Shown here: positions 46,229-57,032 of the stretch, in pieces
How positions within the stretch are numbered: the stretch's first letter is position 1
How the letters are laid out: the number at the start of each line of letters is the position of its first letter
From: Ilyonectria destructans
Taxonomy: Eukaryota; Ascomycota; Sordariomycetes; Hypocreales; Nectriaceae
Length of the DNA: 64,000 nucleotides
Direction: 5' to 3'
Assembly: GCA_020740775.1 (NCBI GenBank)
Contig: JAHEWK010000032.1
Coordinates: 186,001 to 250,000, forward strand
Position numbers and translations under genes: made by a program
The notes under the pieces: model-generated
The model's database searches: none
What the model was told of the DNA's origin: nothing
Seen by the model: the letters and a program-made list of their open reading frames with translations, nothing else

Positions 46229-48560
46229 CAGCGCTCATCATAAATCAATCAAATCAACTTTGGGGTAAAAGTTGATTTGTTTGATGGGCTTCCGATCCAA
46301 AGTTGATTTGTTTGATTTGATTGGCCCCTCTCAATCAACTGTATGGGCGACCTATATACCTAGTATGTGAAGGTATTTCGCCGGCTCCAAAGTCTCAATT
46401 ACCGACCCAACTGCCCAGCTTTACCCCGCCGTGTCGGACCCAGTTCCTCAGACAATGAACTCGCTCCAGCGTATCCGCGCCCATTGAGAGCCTTTGAGAT
46501 GTTAGCGTCCGCTTGGCCAGGCTGAACTGTCTCTCGCAGTCAGTCGCCATCGCCGGAATGGCAAAGACGTCCAAGGCAAAGCTGCTTAATATCGGGAATG
46601 AAGGCTTGTGGTCTCTCCACCATTGGATCGGCTCCTGCGTATCTTGTGGCTCGAGACGGAGGTACTTGTCCAGCTCGCTGACAGTGCCGCCCGTTGCAAA
46701 TATCTTTCTCGTTCTGCTGTTGATCCATTGGGTGTATTGGTCATCCTCCTTACCCATTTTCATTGATAAAGGAGCGGACTTGGACTGTTCCTTGTCCTTC
46801 TGCTGGCTTGTATGATACCACCGCGCGAAGTAGTCCTTTATGCCTGCCTTCGCATCGCGAACCCAGGCCAATTGCTCCTCAGTGACCCAAGTAGCCTCCA
46901 ACCAGCTGATGCCGAATCTCGGATGAAGGATGACTGCTGCCGCGAACAAGGGAGACTCTCCGAGCTTGCTGTAATACTCATCCAGCTTCTTCCAGCCGTT
47001 GTTGATAGATGCCCGGATATATGCTCGGTGATCTGCTGGTAATGAGCTCTTCTGGGAGACCTCATACGCCAGTGACTTATCAAGCGCCGCATATTCAGTC
47101 TGAGAGCGCTCTGGCAACGCAGACACCGTGAATCTTGACATTTGGCTTCGCTGTTGAGATACATAAACCTCATCGTCATCGAAGCGAGCAGGGCGACGAC
47201 GGGCACGGGTCGGCCGGGTTTTGGACTCCGTCAGAGGCGTAGACGCTATTCCAATCGGCTCAAGGTCATCTAGATTCGTCACCCTTATTGTCTCGGCTGT
47301 AACCTCATTGTAGAAGCCCTTCCAGTCCTCAAAATGCTCGAGCAGGTATTCCATCCCTACCAAAACTTCCCAGAGGCGCCCGTGGCCGTCGCCTTTACCC
47401 CAGCCTTGGGTTCGCATCGTCTGAAGGTATAGAGGCGTAAGAATCTCGTTGACCTCGCCCAGAACGCGCCAATCCTCGTTGGATAAGATGTCATCAGCAG
47501 GGATGCGTTTTGCTTCGTCTTGCTCGCCTTCGAGTGCAAAGATGAAGGCCCTGATGTCAGTCTGCTTCCGCAGAGCCCTCTCAATCATCATATAAGTAGA
47601 ATTCCACCGCGTGTCATTGTTCAAGACGACCTCAAGCTCGGCAGTTGATTCCTCGCAAAGACGGTATCCTTCGTACTCCTGCTCGTGAGCAATGCGCTTG
47701 AAATATTCGCTGCGCTGAGGTGACGATCTGATGAACTTGACGATATTGTGGAGCTTCCCAATTGGACCCTTTGAACGCCAATGGCGAAGATCTTGCTCCG
47801 GAAGACCTCTCATGCCGTTAATATCTGACTCTAGCTCGAAAGAGTCGGCGTCTTTGCCGAAAAGAAACGCACGGGCAACAAGGTTAAGAACATGGCCGTA
47901 GCAACGCATCCGACGGGCCTTAATATCAGCAGGCCTAATCGAAGGGTCAAGCTGCCTGTAGAAGTAGTGCAGACAAGTATCATTCGTGGCCAGGTTGTCA
48001 GAAATGACAGTCCCAATCTGTCCTCGAATCTCCCACAGTTGAACGACGTCGAACAGTGTATCAGCAAGGTTCTCACCACTATGAGTACCTAACTGACGAC
48101 GTAGAGCGAGCAACCTGGACTGTTGGTGCCCGAGTTTGTCGATGAAGTGTGCAAAAACAGCCATTATCGCAAGGCGGTTCGGTGATGTCCAGAGATCAAA
48201 GCTGATGTGAATTTTCGTTAGGGCACTGCCCAGCTCCGCTTTGATGATATCCCTCTTAGAGTCAAAGATCCTCTGTAGCTCTCTGGTAATAGAACTGCTA
48301 CTCCAAGGAATCTGAAGCGCTAATTCATGGTCGAACCGATAAAAGAGCTCCTTCAGAAACCTGTGCTCAAATATTGTAAATGGCACGTCACTGTCAATGA
48401 CAAACCCAACACTTAGTTCTTGTACAGCTTTGACCTTTGCCCTTGGTATCATGCTCTGGTCAAGCCGCGGTCGTTTGGGGGTTGCTTGAGAGTGGAGATC
48501 GATCGCGCTATCGTCGCTGGGGCTTGACTGGCTCGCTGGGGTGATCCGGTGAGCTCTGCG
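46229..48560 (-). mobile_element. hAT-type DNA transposon (element 2), 5' end cut by copia LTR
   Basis: The gene-3' terminus begins CAGCGCTCATC at 46229, sharing CAGCGCT with hAT element 1. The next 120 bases carry many subterminal copies of AATCAAATCAACTT and AAGTTGATTTGTTTGAT in both orientations. The transposase frame runs without a break up to base 48560, where a copia LTR starts. The other terminus is not found beyond the copia element. Confidence 0.8.
46395..48560 (-). CDS. hAT transposase, N terminus removed
   Basis: An uninterrupted frame of 722 codons including the stop enters from the copia LTR junction. It reads ASQSSPSDDSAIDLHSQ, then PKRPRLD (basic), MIPRAKVKAVQELSVGFVID, the RNase H-like core marks HISFDLWTSPNRLAIMA and NDTRWNSTYMMIERAL, WEVLVGMEYLLEHFEDW, and the C-terminal hATC region WWRDHKPSFPILSSFALDVF ... 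DCERQFSLAKRTLTSQ. The BED zinc finger expected before the basic linker is missing because the copia element starts there. No stop or shift is present in what remains, unlike hAT 1, so inactivation came from the insertion. The first internal ATG is at 48452. Confidence 0.82.
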   Translation of the reverse strand, partial: RRAHRITPASQSSPSDDSAIDLHSQATPKRPRLDQSMIPRAKVKAVQELSVGFVIDSDVPFTIFEHRFLKELFYRFDHELALQIPWSSSSITRELQRIFDSKRDIIKAELGSALTKIHISFDLWTSPNRLAIMAVFAHFIDKLGHQQSRLLALRRQLGTHSGENLADTLFDVVQLWEIRGQIGTVISDNLATNDTCLHYFYRQLDPSIRPADIKARRMRCYGHVLNLVARAFLFGKDADSFELESDINGMRGLPEQDLRHWRSKGPIGKLHNIVKFIRSSPQRSEYFKRIAHEQEYEGYRLCEESTAELEVVLNNDTRWNSTYMMIERALRKQTDIRAFIFALEGEQDEAKRIPADDILSNEDWRVLGEVNEILTPLYLQTMRTQGWGKGDGHGRLWEVLVGMEYLLEHFEDWKGFYNEVTAETIRVTNLDDLEPIGIASTPLTESKTRPTRARRRPARFDDDEVYVSQQRSQMSRFTVSALPERSQTEYAALDKSLAYEVSQKSSLPADHRAYIRASINNGWKKLDEYYSKLGESPLFAAAVILHPRFGISWLEATWVTEEQLAWVRDAKAGIKDYFARWYHTSQQKDKEQSKSAPLSMKMGKEDDQYTQWINSRTRKIFATGGTVSELDKYLRLEPQDTQEPIQWWRDHKPSFPILSSFALDVFAIPAMATDCERQFSLAKRTLTSQRLSMGADTLERVHCLRNWVRHGGVKLGSWVGN

Positions 48561-48689
48561 TGTTGAGATCCGTGTTTTAACGGATCAATGGCTATTCCGA
48601 TCCATTGGTGGATGTCTTCCTATAATAGCTTCCGCTGGTTAGCGCTAGTTTTCTTCTTCTTCAATCAATACAACACGCTCATTTCAACA
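48561..48689 (+). repeat. copia 5' LTR
   Basis: 129 bases, TGTTGAGATCCG to CTCATTTCAACA. It is closer to the solo LTR at 4816-4957 in its middle part (TGGATGTCTTCCT, AATAGCTTCCGCTGG) than to its own 3' partner. Confidence 0.85.
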
Positions 48690-49494
48690 GGTTATGAGCC
48701 CGGAAAAGCCACCATACAGCTGAGTATCCTCCTAATCGTGATTTCCAATATAACTCGAGGTCTAATCGCCTCCTTCCACTGCGACAAAGATACTCGTCAC
48801 GGCTTACCTGAAATTTTAACAAATACCGCTAGCCGCGTGATTTAGGAATCAAGCACTGGATTTTGCACACTTCTCGACCTCACGATGGCCTCACACGACT
48901 ATAATTTGAGAGCTCGACCCCTCTAGAAACCGGCTTTCCTTTGTTTCCTCCACAAGCAGCATTTTCCTCATCGTGCCGCTGACCTTGACGGATATTCTGT
49001 TGCTGAATTTGCTGTTGAATTCTTGCTGAATATGTGGCAAAAAGGAAGCTACTGGAAGCTGCTGGAAAGGAAGGAATTTGCCACAGGAATATCGCCACCT
49101 ATCGCCACAGGCTGATAAAGCAGCTATTCTAGTTGATTCCACATCGCAAAGAAAGGGACCTCTGAGGCCTTGTATCTTCGAGTGGTTCCTTCTAGGTTTT
49201 TAAGTCCTGGGGCAACCCACTTCGACACCGACGACTCGCTTTCAGACACAAGTTCAACCAACATTTGGGGCTCTGAAGTGGCCTCAATTTCCTCATCAGA
49301 ACCAAGAGAAACCCATGCTACATCCAGTGGGAGCTCAGACTCATCCGTTACCGATACTATCGACAACAACGAGGATTCCGACCTTGCGCTCGCAAGAGAC
49401 GTCGCTAGGCTGAAGAGGGAAGATTCACCTGAACCTGCCCTACACTCGTCCCACGCCCTTTCTTGTCCAGCCATCAAGGAATCCATCCTCAAGC

Positions 49495-52400
49495 ATGTCG
49501 GCCTCGAAGGAATCGACAGGAACACTTGGCAACCTAGCCAACATCCCGAAGCTAGAATCAACAGCGGGATGGATCAACTGGAGCCGAGAAATGAAGGACC
49601 ATCTCACGATGTCGGGATATGGAGACTTGTTCAAACGAAATAAGGACAAACCCACCGGCACCAGCGCCGCGACCGTTGAAAAGATCGACAACTGGCTCTC
49701 CAAGCAGGAACGCGCGTGCGGAGCAGTCCTCAATCGACTTGGATACAACGCCAGGGAGCAGGTAAAGGGCAAGGAGACCGTCACAGAGATGTTCGGGGAG
49801 CTTGAAAAGCGCTTCAAACCAAAGGGGAGTGCGGTTTTCCAAGAGCTCGACCGACGATACAACTGCCTCGCCTTAGACCAATGCTCGGGAGTCATGAACT
49901 TTGCGGAAAGACTGCGAGAAGCTCAATCTGAACTCTTGCAACTAGACGAGACATGCAAAATCGGCACTCCTCAATTCATCAATAAGTTCCTAACCGGACT
50001 TGGCCCGGAATACGAAGTGTTCCTCACTGCTTTCTACCAAAACCACAACTTGCTACCCGAACGAGGCTCCAACGGAGAAGTAACCAAACCTGCCGTCACA
50101 TTCGAAATCGCCCTTGCCGCCGCAGAGCAAGAGGAGATGAACATTCAACAACGAGAAAAGGCCAAGACACAAACAGCTCTGCTGGCTAGAACGCGTGGTC
50201 CTGGCAAAGACCGAGTGACGCAGACATGCGACCACTGCAACAAACCAGGTCACACCAAGGCCGGATGTTTTGGCTTACATCCCGACCTTCTTGAGGAGTT
50301 CAAGAGAAAACGAGCACTTCGGAGTGAACGACGAGAAGCCAAGCTTGAGAAGAGAAAGGAGAACACCTCGTCACTGCAACCTGACGAGGATCACACTGCC
50401 GCTATCGCATTCTTAAACACTGCCTTTCTATCCTTTCAACCCCAGTTTGGCCTGGCCGCATCAGAACCGTCCAAACTGCTCGAGCGAATTCACGTATTGG
50501 ACAGTGGCGCCTCCTCCCACACGTTCTGCCATCGACAGAACTTTACGTCACTCGAGAAATTCACCGGCTCTGCCATCAACGGCATAGCTGGCTCGGCCAT
50601 TATGCCTGAGGGGCAAGGCACATACACCCTCAAAGCCATACGGAACAATGCCAAGGGAACGACAACCTTTCATAAGGCACTTTACGTGCCAGGCGCTCAC
50701 TGCAACCTCATCTCAGTCTCAGCTCTTGAGGAAGATGGAGCAACTATTCTATTTCGAAAAGGACGAGCCGTCATTACAAACCACGGTAAAATCATCCTCA
50801 GCGCCACTAGGAAATTCGGTCTATATGTGATCGACGAGGATGACGAACAACTGCACACTGCTATGGCCGCCTACTCCGTCAGCGACCCCAAACTGCAGAT
50901 CTGGCATGATCGGCTCGGCCATTTGGGAGAACAGAACTTACATTGACTCATGAAGATGTCCACGGGCATCACTCCTCTATCTGACTCCAACGTCTGTGAA
51001 GCGTGCGTAAAAGGACGCATGAAGGAAAAGCCCCACCGCGGATGCATTCGAAAAGGAACAAGACCACTGGAGAGCCTTCATGGCGATATCGCTGGCCCCT
51101 TCCCAGACGAAGGCATCGACGGCCATAGATACTGGGCCTGCTTCATAGACGATTTCACCAAGATGACTTGGGTTTTCCCAATCAGACAAAAGTCCGAATT
51201 TGGCAACTGCTTTCGAAAACTTCTGGAACAAGCAGAGACGCCAACCCGTCGCTGCCGTTACCTTCGCCTCGATCGGGCGGGAGAAAACCAAGCTGATACA
51301 CTCACTCTCTACTGCGAAAATAAGATGATTGAGATGATCTTCTCTGCCACCGAACAGCACGAACAAAACGGAGTGGCCGAAGTTGCAAACCGTATCTTAC
51401 TCGAGAAACTCACGACAACTCTCATTCATTCAGGACTGGAAAAGAAATTCTGGCCATACGTCCTCAAAGCCATGGCATATGTACGAAACCTGTCACCAGC
51501 CTCGGGTTGTCAAATCACACCTTATGAAGCATGGCACAAGGAAGTGCCGGATCTCTCCCATCTCCGAGTTATCGGCAGCCGAGGCTTTGCAAAAATGCCT
51601 TCAGCCAAACGGAAGAAGATGGACGACAAGACAATCCCCTGCCGACTCCTCGGCTATCAAGGGAGCACAAACTACACCTTAGTCGACGATGATGGAAGAA
51701 TATTCTTTGCGAATAACGTTGTGTTCGATGAGAAATCCCTGCTGAGAAAACGAATTGCATCGGAGCAACCAACTGATGAACCCAACGCAAAACGGATGGA
51801 TCTCACACCATCTCTTCCAACTATACCTATAACCGAAAGCACCAGAATAGACGAAGAGATACAGACAGCTCCCAACCAATCCCATCCATCCAATCAAGAT
51901 GAACCGAGCATCCATGTGGAATTGGGGACTCCAGAAAGAACACAGAGCCCCGACGGTGCAGTCGATGAATACCGAGTCGCCACGGAAGCAGCCGACTATC
52001 ATCCCGAACTACGCTTTCCAACCTAGAAGCTCAACAAAACCAATGGCGTTTCACCATGATTGCCATTCATCTGGCCATGGTCGCCAACAACCTTGAACCG
52101 ACCGAACCCAAAACCTTTGCCGAAGCAATGAACTCGCCTCATAGCGAACAATGGATGCAAGCCATGCTTGACGAAATCGACTCCTTAATGAGAAATGGCA
52201 CCTTCATACCAGTCAACCTACCTCCAGGAAAACATACTCTCCAAGGCAAATGGGTGTATAAGCTCAAGCGAGGAAAAGATGGCGAGATTACCAGATTCAA
52301 AGCTCGCTTCGTCGTCAGGGGCTTCGAACAAAGAGAGGGAATCGACTACCACGAGACGTTTGCCTCCGTGGTCAAGCCGATGAGCTATAAAATGATCTTC

Positions 52401-53645
52401 GCTATCGCTGCGGCCCTGGACCTTGAACTGGAACAAATGGATGTCAAAACTGCCTTCCTTTACGGTGGTGTCAAAGAAGAAATCTACGTCACTCAGCCAC
52501 AGGGTTTCGACGACAAGTCAGGCAGAGTCTTCCGACTGCGGAAAGCTCTCTACGGCCTTAAACAATCTCCCCGAATCTGGTACCAGACATTATCTGATTT
52601 TCTGGAAACCCTCGGCTTCAAACCACTCAACGCCGATGTTGGCGTCTTCATCCGCGGCACAACCTACGTCGCCGTCTACGTGGATGATCTCCTAATCGCT
52701 GGTCCCGATAAGGAAGAAATCGGCCAAATCAAAGCCGCCTTGAGCAAGAAATTCGAAATGACTGACCTTGGTCCGTGTCAGTACTACCTGGGAATGTCCG
52801 TCCGGAGAGACAGACGCAACAAGGCCATCTTCCTCTCCCAACGAGCATATGTCGAGAAGGTCCTACGGGAATTTGACATGTGGGAGAGCAAGCCAGTCAC
52901 AACTCCCCTAAACACGTCAAAATTCCAACCTGTCCCAGACGAATACAAATCGTCTGAAACGACGAAACTATGGTACGCAAAGGCAATTGGTTCACTTATG
53001 TACGCCATGCTTGGCACTCGCCCAGACATCGCATTTGCCGTCTCTCTCTGCAGCCGATATCTGGGAAACCCAACCAACGAACACGTCCAAGCCGTCAAGC
53101 GCATCATGAGGTACTTGCGAGGAACTATCGACTTGGAACTCGTTTTCAGCGGACCACTCAGACCGTTAGTTGGGTACACCGACTCAGACTGGGCTGGCGA
53201 CCACGACACCAGACGATCAACGGCTGGTTATGTCTTCAACGTCGGCACAGGCGCCATCAGTTGGAGCTCCAAACGACAACCAACGGTCGCATTATCATCC
53301 TGCGAAGCGGAGTACATGGGACAAACACAATGCACCAAAGAAGCGATCTGGCTACGAGGGTTGCTGCGCGAACTTCTGGCCCAATACAAACATGGAGACC
53401 TTCAAACAACTATCCTCTACGGGGACAATCAAGGGGCAATTGCAATGGCCAAAAATCCACAGTTCCATGCCAGGACTAAGCACATTGACATTCAATGGCA
53501 TTACGTTCGAGAGCGGGTCTCGGATGGAGACGTTGAGCTCCAATATGTCCCAACCGAGCAACAAATTGCTGATGGACTTACGAAAGCCCTTCCAAAAGAC
53601 CGTTTTATCGTGTTTCGCAACGCGCTGGGCCTCTCCAACCCATGA
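49495..53645 (+). pseudogene. copia gag-pol polyprotein, one nonsense codon and one frameshift
   Basis: The ATG at 49495 opens gag with a CCHC knuckle (CDHCNKPGHTKAGC). The protease is LDSGASSH. Integrase has HDRLGHLG, a CxxC at VCEAC, D in LHGDIAGPF, D in RLDRAGEN and E in NGVAEVANR. Reverse transcriptase has the YVDDLL motif, and RNase H starts YTDSDWAGDHDTRRSTAGY. The frame stops at TGA 50944-50946 after GEQNLH, where an arginine codon CGA would fit. Around 52000-52025 the frame shifts by one base beside a TAG at 52024, after which the polymerase frame is open to TGA at 53645. A leader of about 800 bases precedes gag. The lesions are few, so the copy is fairly young. Confidence 0.88.
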
Positions 53646-54076
53646 TTCACTGTTGGTCACGCAAGTATGGGTCATGAGAAAAGGAGGTGGCCGGGAACAC
53701 TTGGCCAACTGACACTCCGCGATCTCTCGACAACCAAGTAACCTACCAACAAACTGACTTGGGATTTGGAAGCAACGGCGTCGAAAGTCTATGATATCAA
53801 ATTCACACGATTTTTTTTACCCTTTTCATCATGCCCCAAGTGGGAGAAAATGGGTGCCCAACAGTCTATGCCGCTCATCGAGCCTCCAAGCGACCCACAG
53901 GTCCTCAGCTCGGAATTCTTCGACTTCTTACAGCAATTCTACAACAATTTCAACTATACTGAACGCTCGTTGCGTATATTCAAGAGCCATTTCATTCAGA
54001 GACGCATCACACATACCAATTGGAAAGAATCCCATGGCAGATGCCCATGCTCGAGACAATCACAAAAAACTCCAAA

Positions 54077-54190
54077 ACTATCAAACTATCAAACTATCAA
54101 ACTATCAAACTATCAAACTATCAAACTATCAAACTATCAAACTATCAAACTATCAAACTATCAAACTATCAAACTATCAAACTATCAAAC
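54077..54190. repeat. about 14 x 8-bp tandem repeat in the copia 3' region
   Basis: Unit CAAACTAT repeated without interruption, downstream of the pol stop. A short (TA)n run follows at about 54268-54285. Confidence 0.92.
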
Positions 54191-54285
54191 AATACGAGAC
54201 GAACCCTATCCAATCAAGTCCGTCCAACAAAGAACAATACCAATGTCTTCTACATTTACTTCAAATATATATATATATATATATC

Positions 54286-54700
54286 TAGGATGAAGTGGGA
54301 GATCTGGGGTGTTAAGGCTCCAGTGATCGAAGATTCCAAGGCTTCATTCAACCATCAAACATGCAATCATCAATCTAGGATGAAGCGGGAGATCTGGAGT
54401 GCTAAGGCTCCGGTGATCGAAGATTCCAAGGCTTCATTCAAACATCGAACAAAAGTCGTTTTAGGATGAAGTGGGTGATCTGGGGTGCTAAGGCTCCAGT
54501 GATCGAAGAATCCCAGGCTTCATTCAACCAACCATCAAACATTCGAACATCAAACAAACATCAAACTCCCTGGGAGACCTGGGGTGCTAAGACCCCAGAG
54601 ACCAGAGAATCTAAAAGGCAGTTTCGCCTCACATACTTATCTATCAAGAAACTCGGGAGACCTGGGGTGCTAAGGTCCCAGTAACCGAATAATCCAACGC
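54286..54700. repeat. five diverged ~85-bp repeats before the copia 3' LTR
   Basis: Three clear copies start at about 54288, 54377 and 54464 with AGGATGAAGTGGGAGATCTG, followed by GTGCTAAGGCTCCAGTGATC and AAGGCTTCATTCAA. Two shorter diverged copies at about 54570 and 54655 read GGGAGACCTGGGGTGCTAAG. GATCTGGGGTGCTAAGGCTCC can pair in part with itself. Confidence 0.8.
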
Positions 54701-54816
54701 AAGTGTGGTAATAGAAGCTCTTTCCTGTTTTTCACCCACGAAGGTGTTTTTGAGGTTTTAATGAGGCCACACCCTGTTACGCAAGAAACATCTCGCACCA
54801 ATGGCTCGAGTGGGAG

Positions 54817-54941
54817 TGTTAAGATCCGTGGTTTAGCGGATTAATGGCTATTCCGATCCATTGGTGGCTAGGATGTAGATGCCTTCTTGTCCATAGCTAG
54901 CGCTAGTCTTTTTTCTTCAATACAACACGCTCATTTCAACA
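54817..54941 (+). repeat. copia 3' LTR
   Basis: 125 bases, TGTTAAGATCCG to CTCATTTCAACA. It carries GGCTAGGATGTAGATGCCTT, where the 5' LTR has a shorter GGATGTCTTCC. Confidence 0.85.
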
Positions 54942-54943
54942 AA

Positions 54944-55406
54944 GATAGCCAAGTTTACCTGCTCAGCCTGGGTTCAGGATATACTGAAGCCTATAGCTCT
55001 ACTTGGCACAGCCTTCCTTGACCCCTATGCCTGCGACATCCTGCTCTCCCAAAAGCAAATTCGCTGTGCAGTCCTGGATGACTTCTATTTCCCCTTCGAA
55101 ATCCTTCAGCTGCATAAGAAGGTCATCAGACGGGTCGGCGTGGCCCGGAACACTGTTATTCCGGCCGGGCAGACTCGTATGGTCCCTGTCTACTGGAAGG
55201 AGGTTCCCAAAAATCGATATTTTGCCTTCCATGCCTCCCTGCTGACTGCAGTCAACGCGATCATCGATACCAACTCCCCGCCGGCTGTACTGATCGTCAA
55301 TAACACCAAGGGCGATATCCGGCTTCGTTGCAAGCAGAAGGTCGGGAACGTTACGGAATGTGAGGAAGATCGCAAGATGCGTCAGGGAAGGAAATGTAGA
55401 AGATAG
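54944..55406 (+). pseudogene. Ty3/gypsy-type polyprotein fragment (aspartic protease region)
   Basis: One open frame starts right at the edge of the copia 3' LTR and reads IAKFTCSAWVQDILKPIALL, GTAFLDPYACDILLSQKQIR, VARNTVIPAGQTRMVPVYWK, PPAVLIVNNTKGDIRLRCKQ and VGNVTECEED before a stop at 55404-55406. This resembles the segment just after the protease in fungal gypsy polyproteins, where LLGxxFL is followed by a domain ending NVTE. The glycine loop with the catalytic aspartate and everything after this segment are missing. It is a short fragment. Confidence 0.6.
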
Positions 55407-55857
55407 ATAGAAGAAGCTTACTGAGGACAGTGATAGCTTCTTTCAAAGCCCGGGATATGATGCGTGCAGCTAGCCGTCATATAAGACAACTGCTCAGCTT
55501 ATCCATAGATAAGACATCTTTGATTCTACACATAACCTGACCCCCATAGTCCACATGGCATACGCGTCACTTTGGCTATCAGTAAAGCCGTAATTAACAC
55601 AAAACAAATTTATTTGTGCAACTAGAAGCGCATAAAAAGATGTCAAGAGGTCAAAGATGTGTGCATTGTTGATTATCACTAGCTAGCTAGGCGAGGGAAT
55701 TGGAGCCTGTATGAGGTCCCGACTGCCTGAGGCCACAGCCGCCGTAGGCGGCCGTGGGCTTCCTTCAACAAAAGACATTGTGCTAATTGATTGGATGAGA
55801 CGAAGAAAGCTTGGAGAGAGCAGTGCATTTTGATTCACTGGTTGACGTTGATTCTAC
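55407..55857. other. intergenic, nothing recognised
   Basis: Lies between the gypsy fragment and the 3' end of the SDR gene. No coding frame or repeat stands out. Confidence 0.4.
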
Positions 55858-57032
55858 CTAAAACCTAGTGGGGACTACATTGCCAATTTGCGAGAATATC
55901 AGCTCAACTCTCGATCTAACACTATGATACCAATTAGCATCTCGAGTTCTAGCAACGTGACGCATCCACGTGAGCTGACTTACATATCGGCCGCCGTCCA
56001 CTCTGAGCATCCCTCCACTACAAAACAAGTATGAGCAGATTGTTGTAATCCACGTGTTCAAGAATACGTACGTTTGGAAGTCATTGAAGTAAGGAGTAGC
56101 GAAGTAAAGGCAACCCTTAGCGATATCTTTCGGTGTCACCATGCGCTGGACTGGAGCCTCGATGGCATGCGCCTTGGCCATGTCCTTCGTAAATTCTTCG
56201 CCTACAAATTCGGAAACCAGGGCGGTGTCACCCAGAGAAGGCGAGATACCATTGACACGGATTCCGCGGCTAGAATACTCGGCGGCGAGTCCACGGGTTA
56301 ATAGATCTACAGCTCCCTTGGTAGCACTGTAGTAGAGTAGTCCAGAGGTAGGCTTGGAAGTAAGGCATGAAGAAATGTTGATGATGCTGCCGCTGCCCTG
56401 CTTGATAAAGTGTGGCATCGTCGCGTTGACAGAATGATAGATACTTTTGACATTGATATCGAAGATACCTTAAATTTGGAAGCATTAGCAGCTCGTTCTT
56501 CTTTTAGAATTATACTCTTCTTTTTCTCCTTCCACGCCGTGGATGTTGACTTTTGGTTCATGTTTTGAACTAGGAATGGGGTCTCTTACGATCGTACTCG
56601 ACCTCGGAGACACTTAGTGAGTCCTTTCGACGATATGTCCATCCTGCATTGTTGACCAGAATGTCGATTTTGCCAAATTGAGCGATGGCCTGGTCAATTG
56701 CATGCTTCCAATCGCCTGCCTTGGTGACATCGGTCTTCACAAAGGTGGCATTGAGCCCAGCCTTCTTAATATCATTTACCACACTTGAGATCGGGTAAGT
56801 GGGAGAAGCTGCCCAGCACGGTTGAGTGTACTTGCCGTTTGCCTCCAGATTGGTTAATGTCGAGGATAAGGACCTTGGCGCCTTCCTCGGCAAAAAGTTG
56901 AGCAATGCCTTCTCCGAACCCTAAAAATATGTGAGCCGAAATGCACGCAACTACTAGACATACGGTCTATTGTTACCACTACCGCTACTGGTGACGAGCG
57001 CGACAAGGCCATCAAGAAGTTTGGGGGGGCAT
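55858..57032 (-). pseudogene. classical SDR (FabG-like oxidoreductase), five exons, frameshift in exon 1
   Basis: NAD(P)-dependent oxidoreductase of unknown substrate. The exons join as: exon 1 from ATG 57032 (LDGLVALVTSSGSG), intron 56921-56976, [20 protein letters not shown], a short intron near 56790-56840, [20 protein letters not shown] and [18 protein letters not shown], intron 56469-56589, RIFDINVKSIYHSVNATMPH, ISSC and YYSATKG (catalytic Tyr-xxx-Lys), intron 56018-56071, and GGMLRVDGGRY. The cofactor motif TGxxxGxG is weakened to TSSGSGFG. Exon 1 has seven C's at 57023-57029, one too many for the frame, giving an early TGA. This may be a true lesion or a sequencing error. After GGRY a GTAAGT suggests a further small exon, so the C terminus is uncertain. 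Confidence 0.7.

Larger units (their letters stand above)
48561..54941 (+). mobile_element. Ty1/copia LTR retrotransposon, 6.4 kb
   Basis: Bounded by LTRs of 129 and 125 bases that begin TGTT and end AACA. A possible primer-binding site GGTTATGAGCCCGG follows the 5' LTR at 48690, and a short purine run GTGGGAG precedes the 3' LTR. Gag-pol order is protease, integrase, reverse transcriptase, RNase H, which defines copia. The flanks CTGCG and AAGAT differ, so there is no target-site duplication. The two LTRs also differ from each other by indels and several substitutions. Confidence 0.88.

Noticed and set aside
49170..49643. Separate gene overlapping the start of copia gag
   Set aside because: It has no ATG and is simply open leader sequence in another frame.
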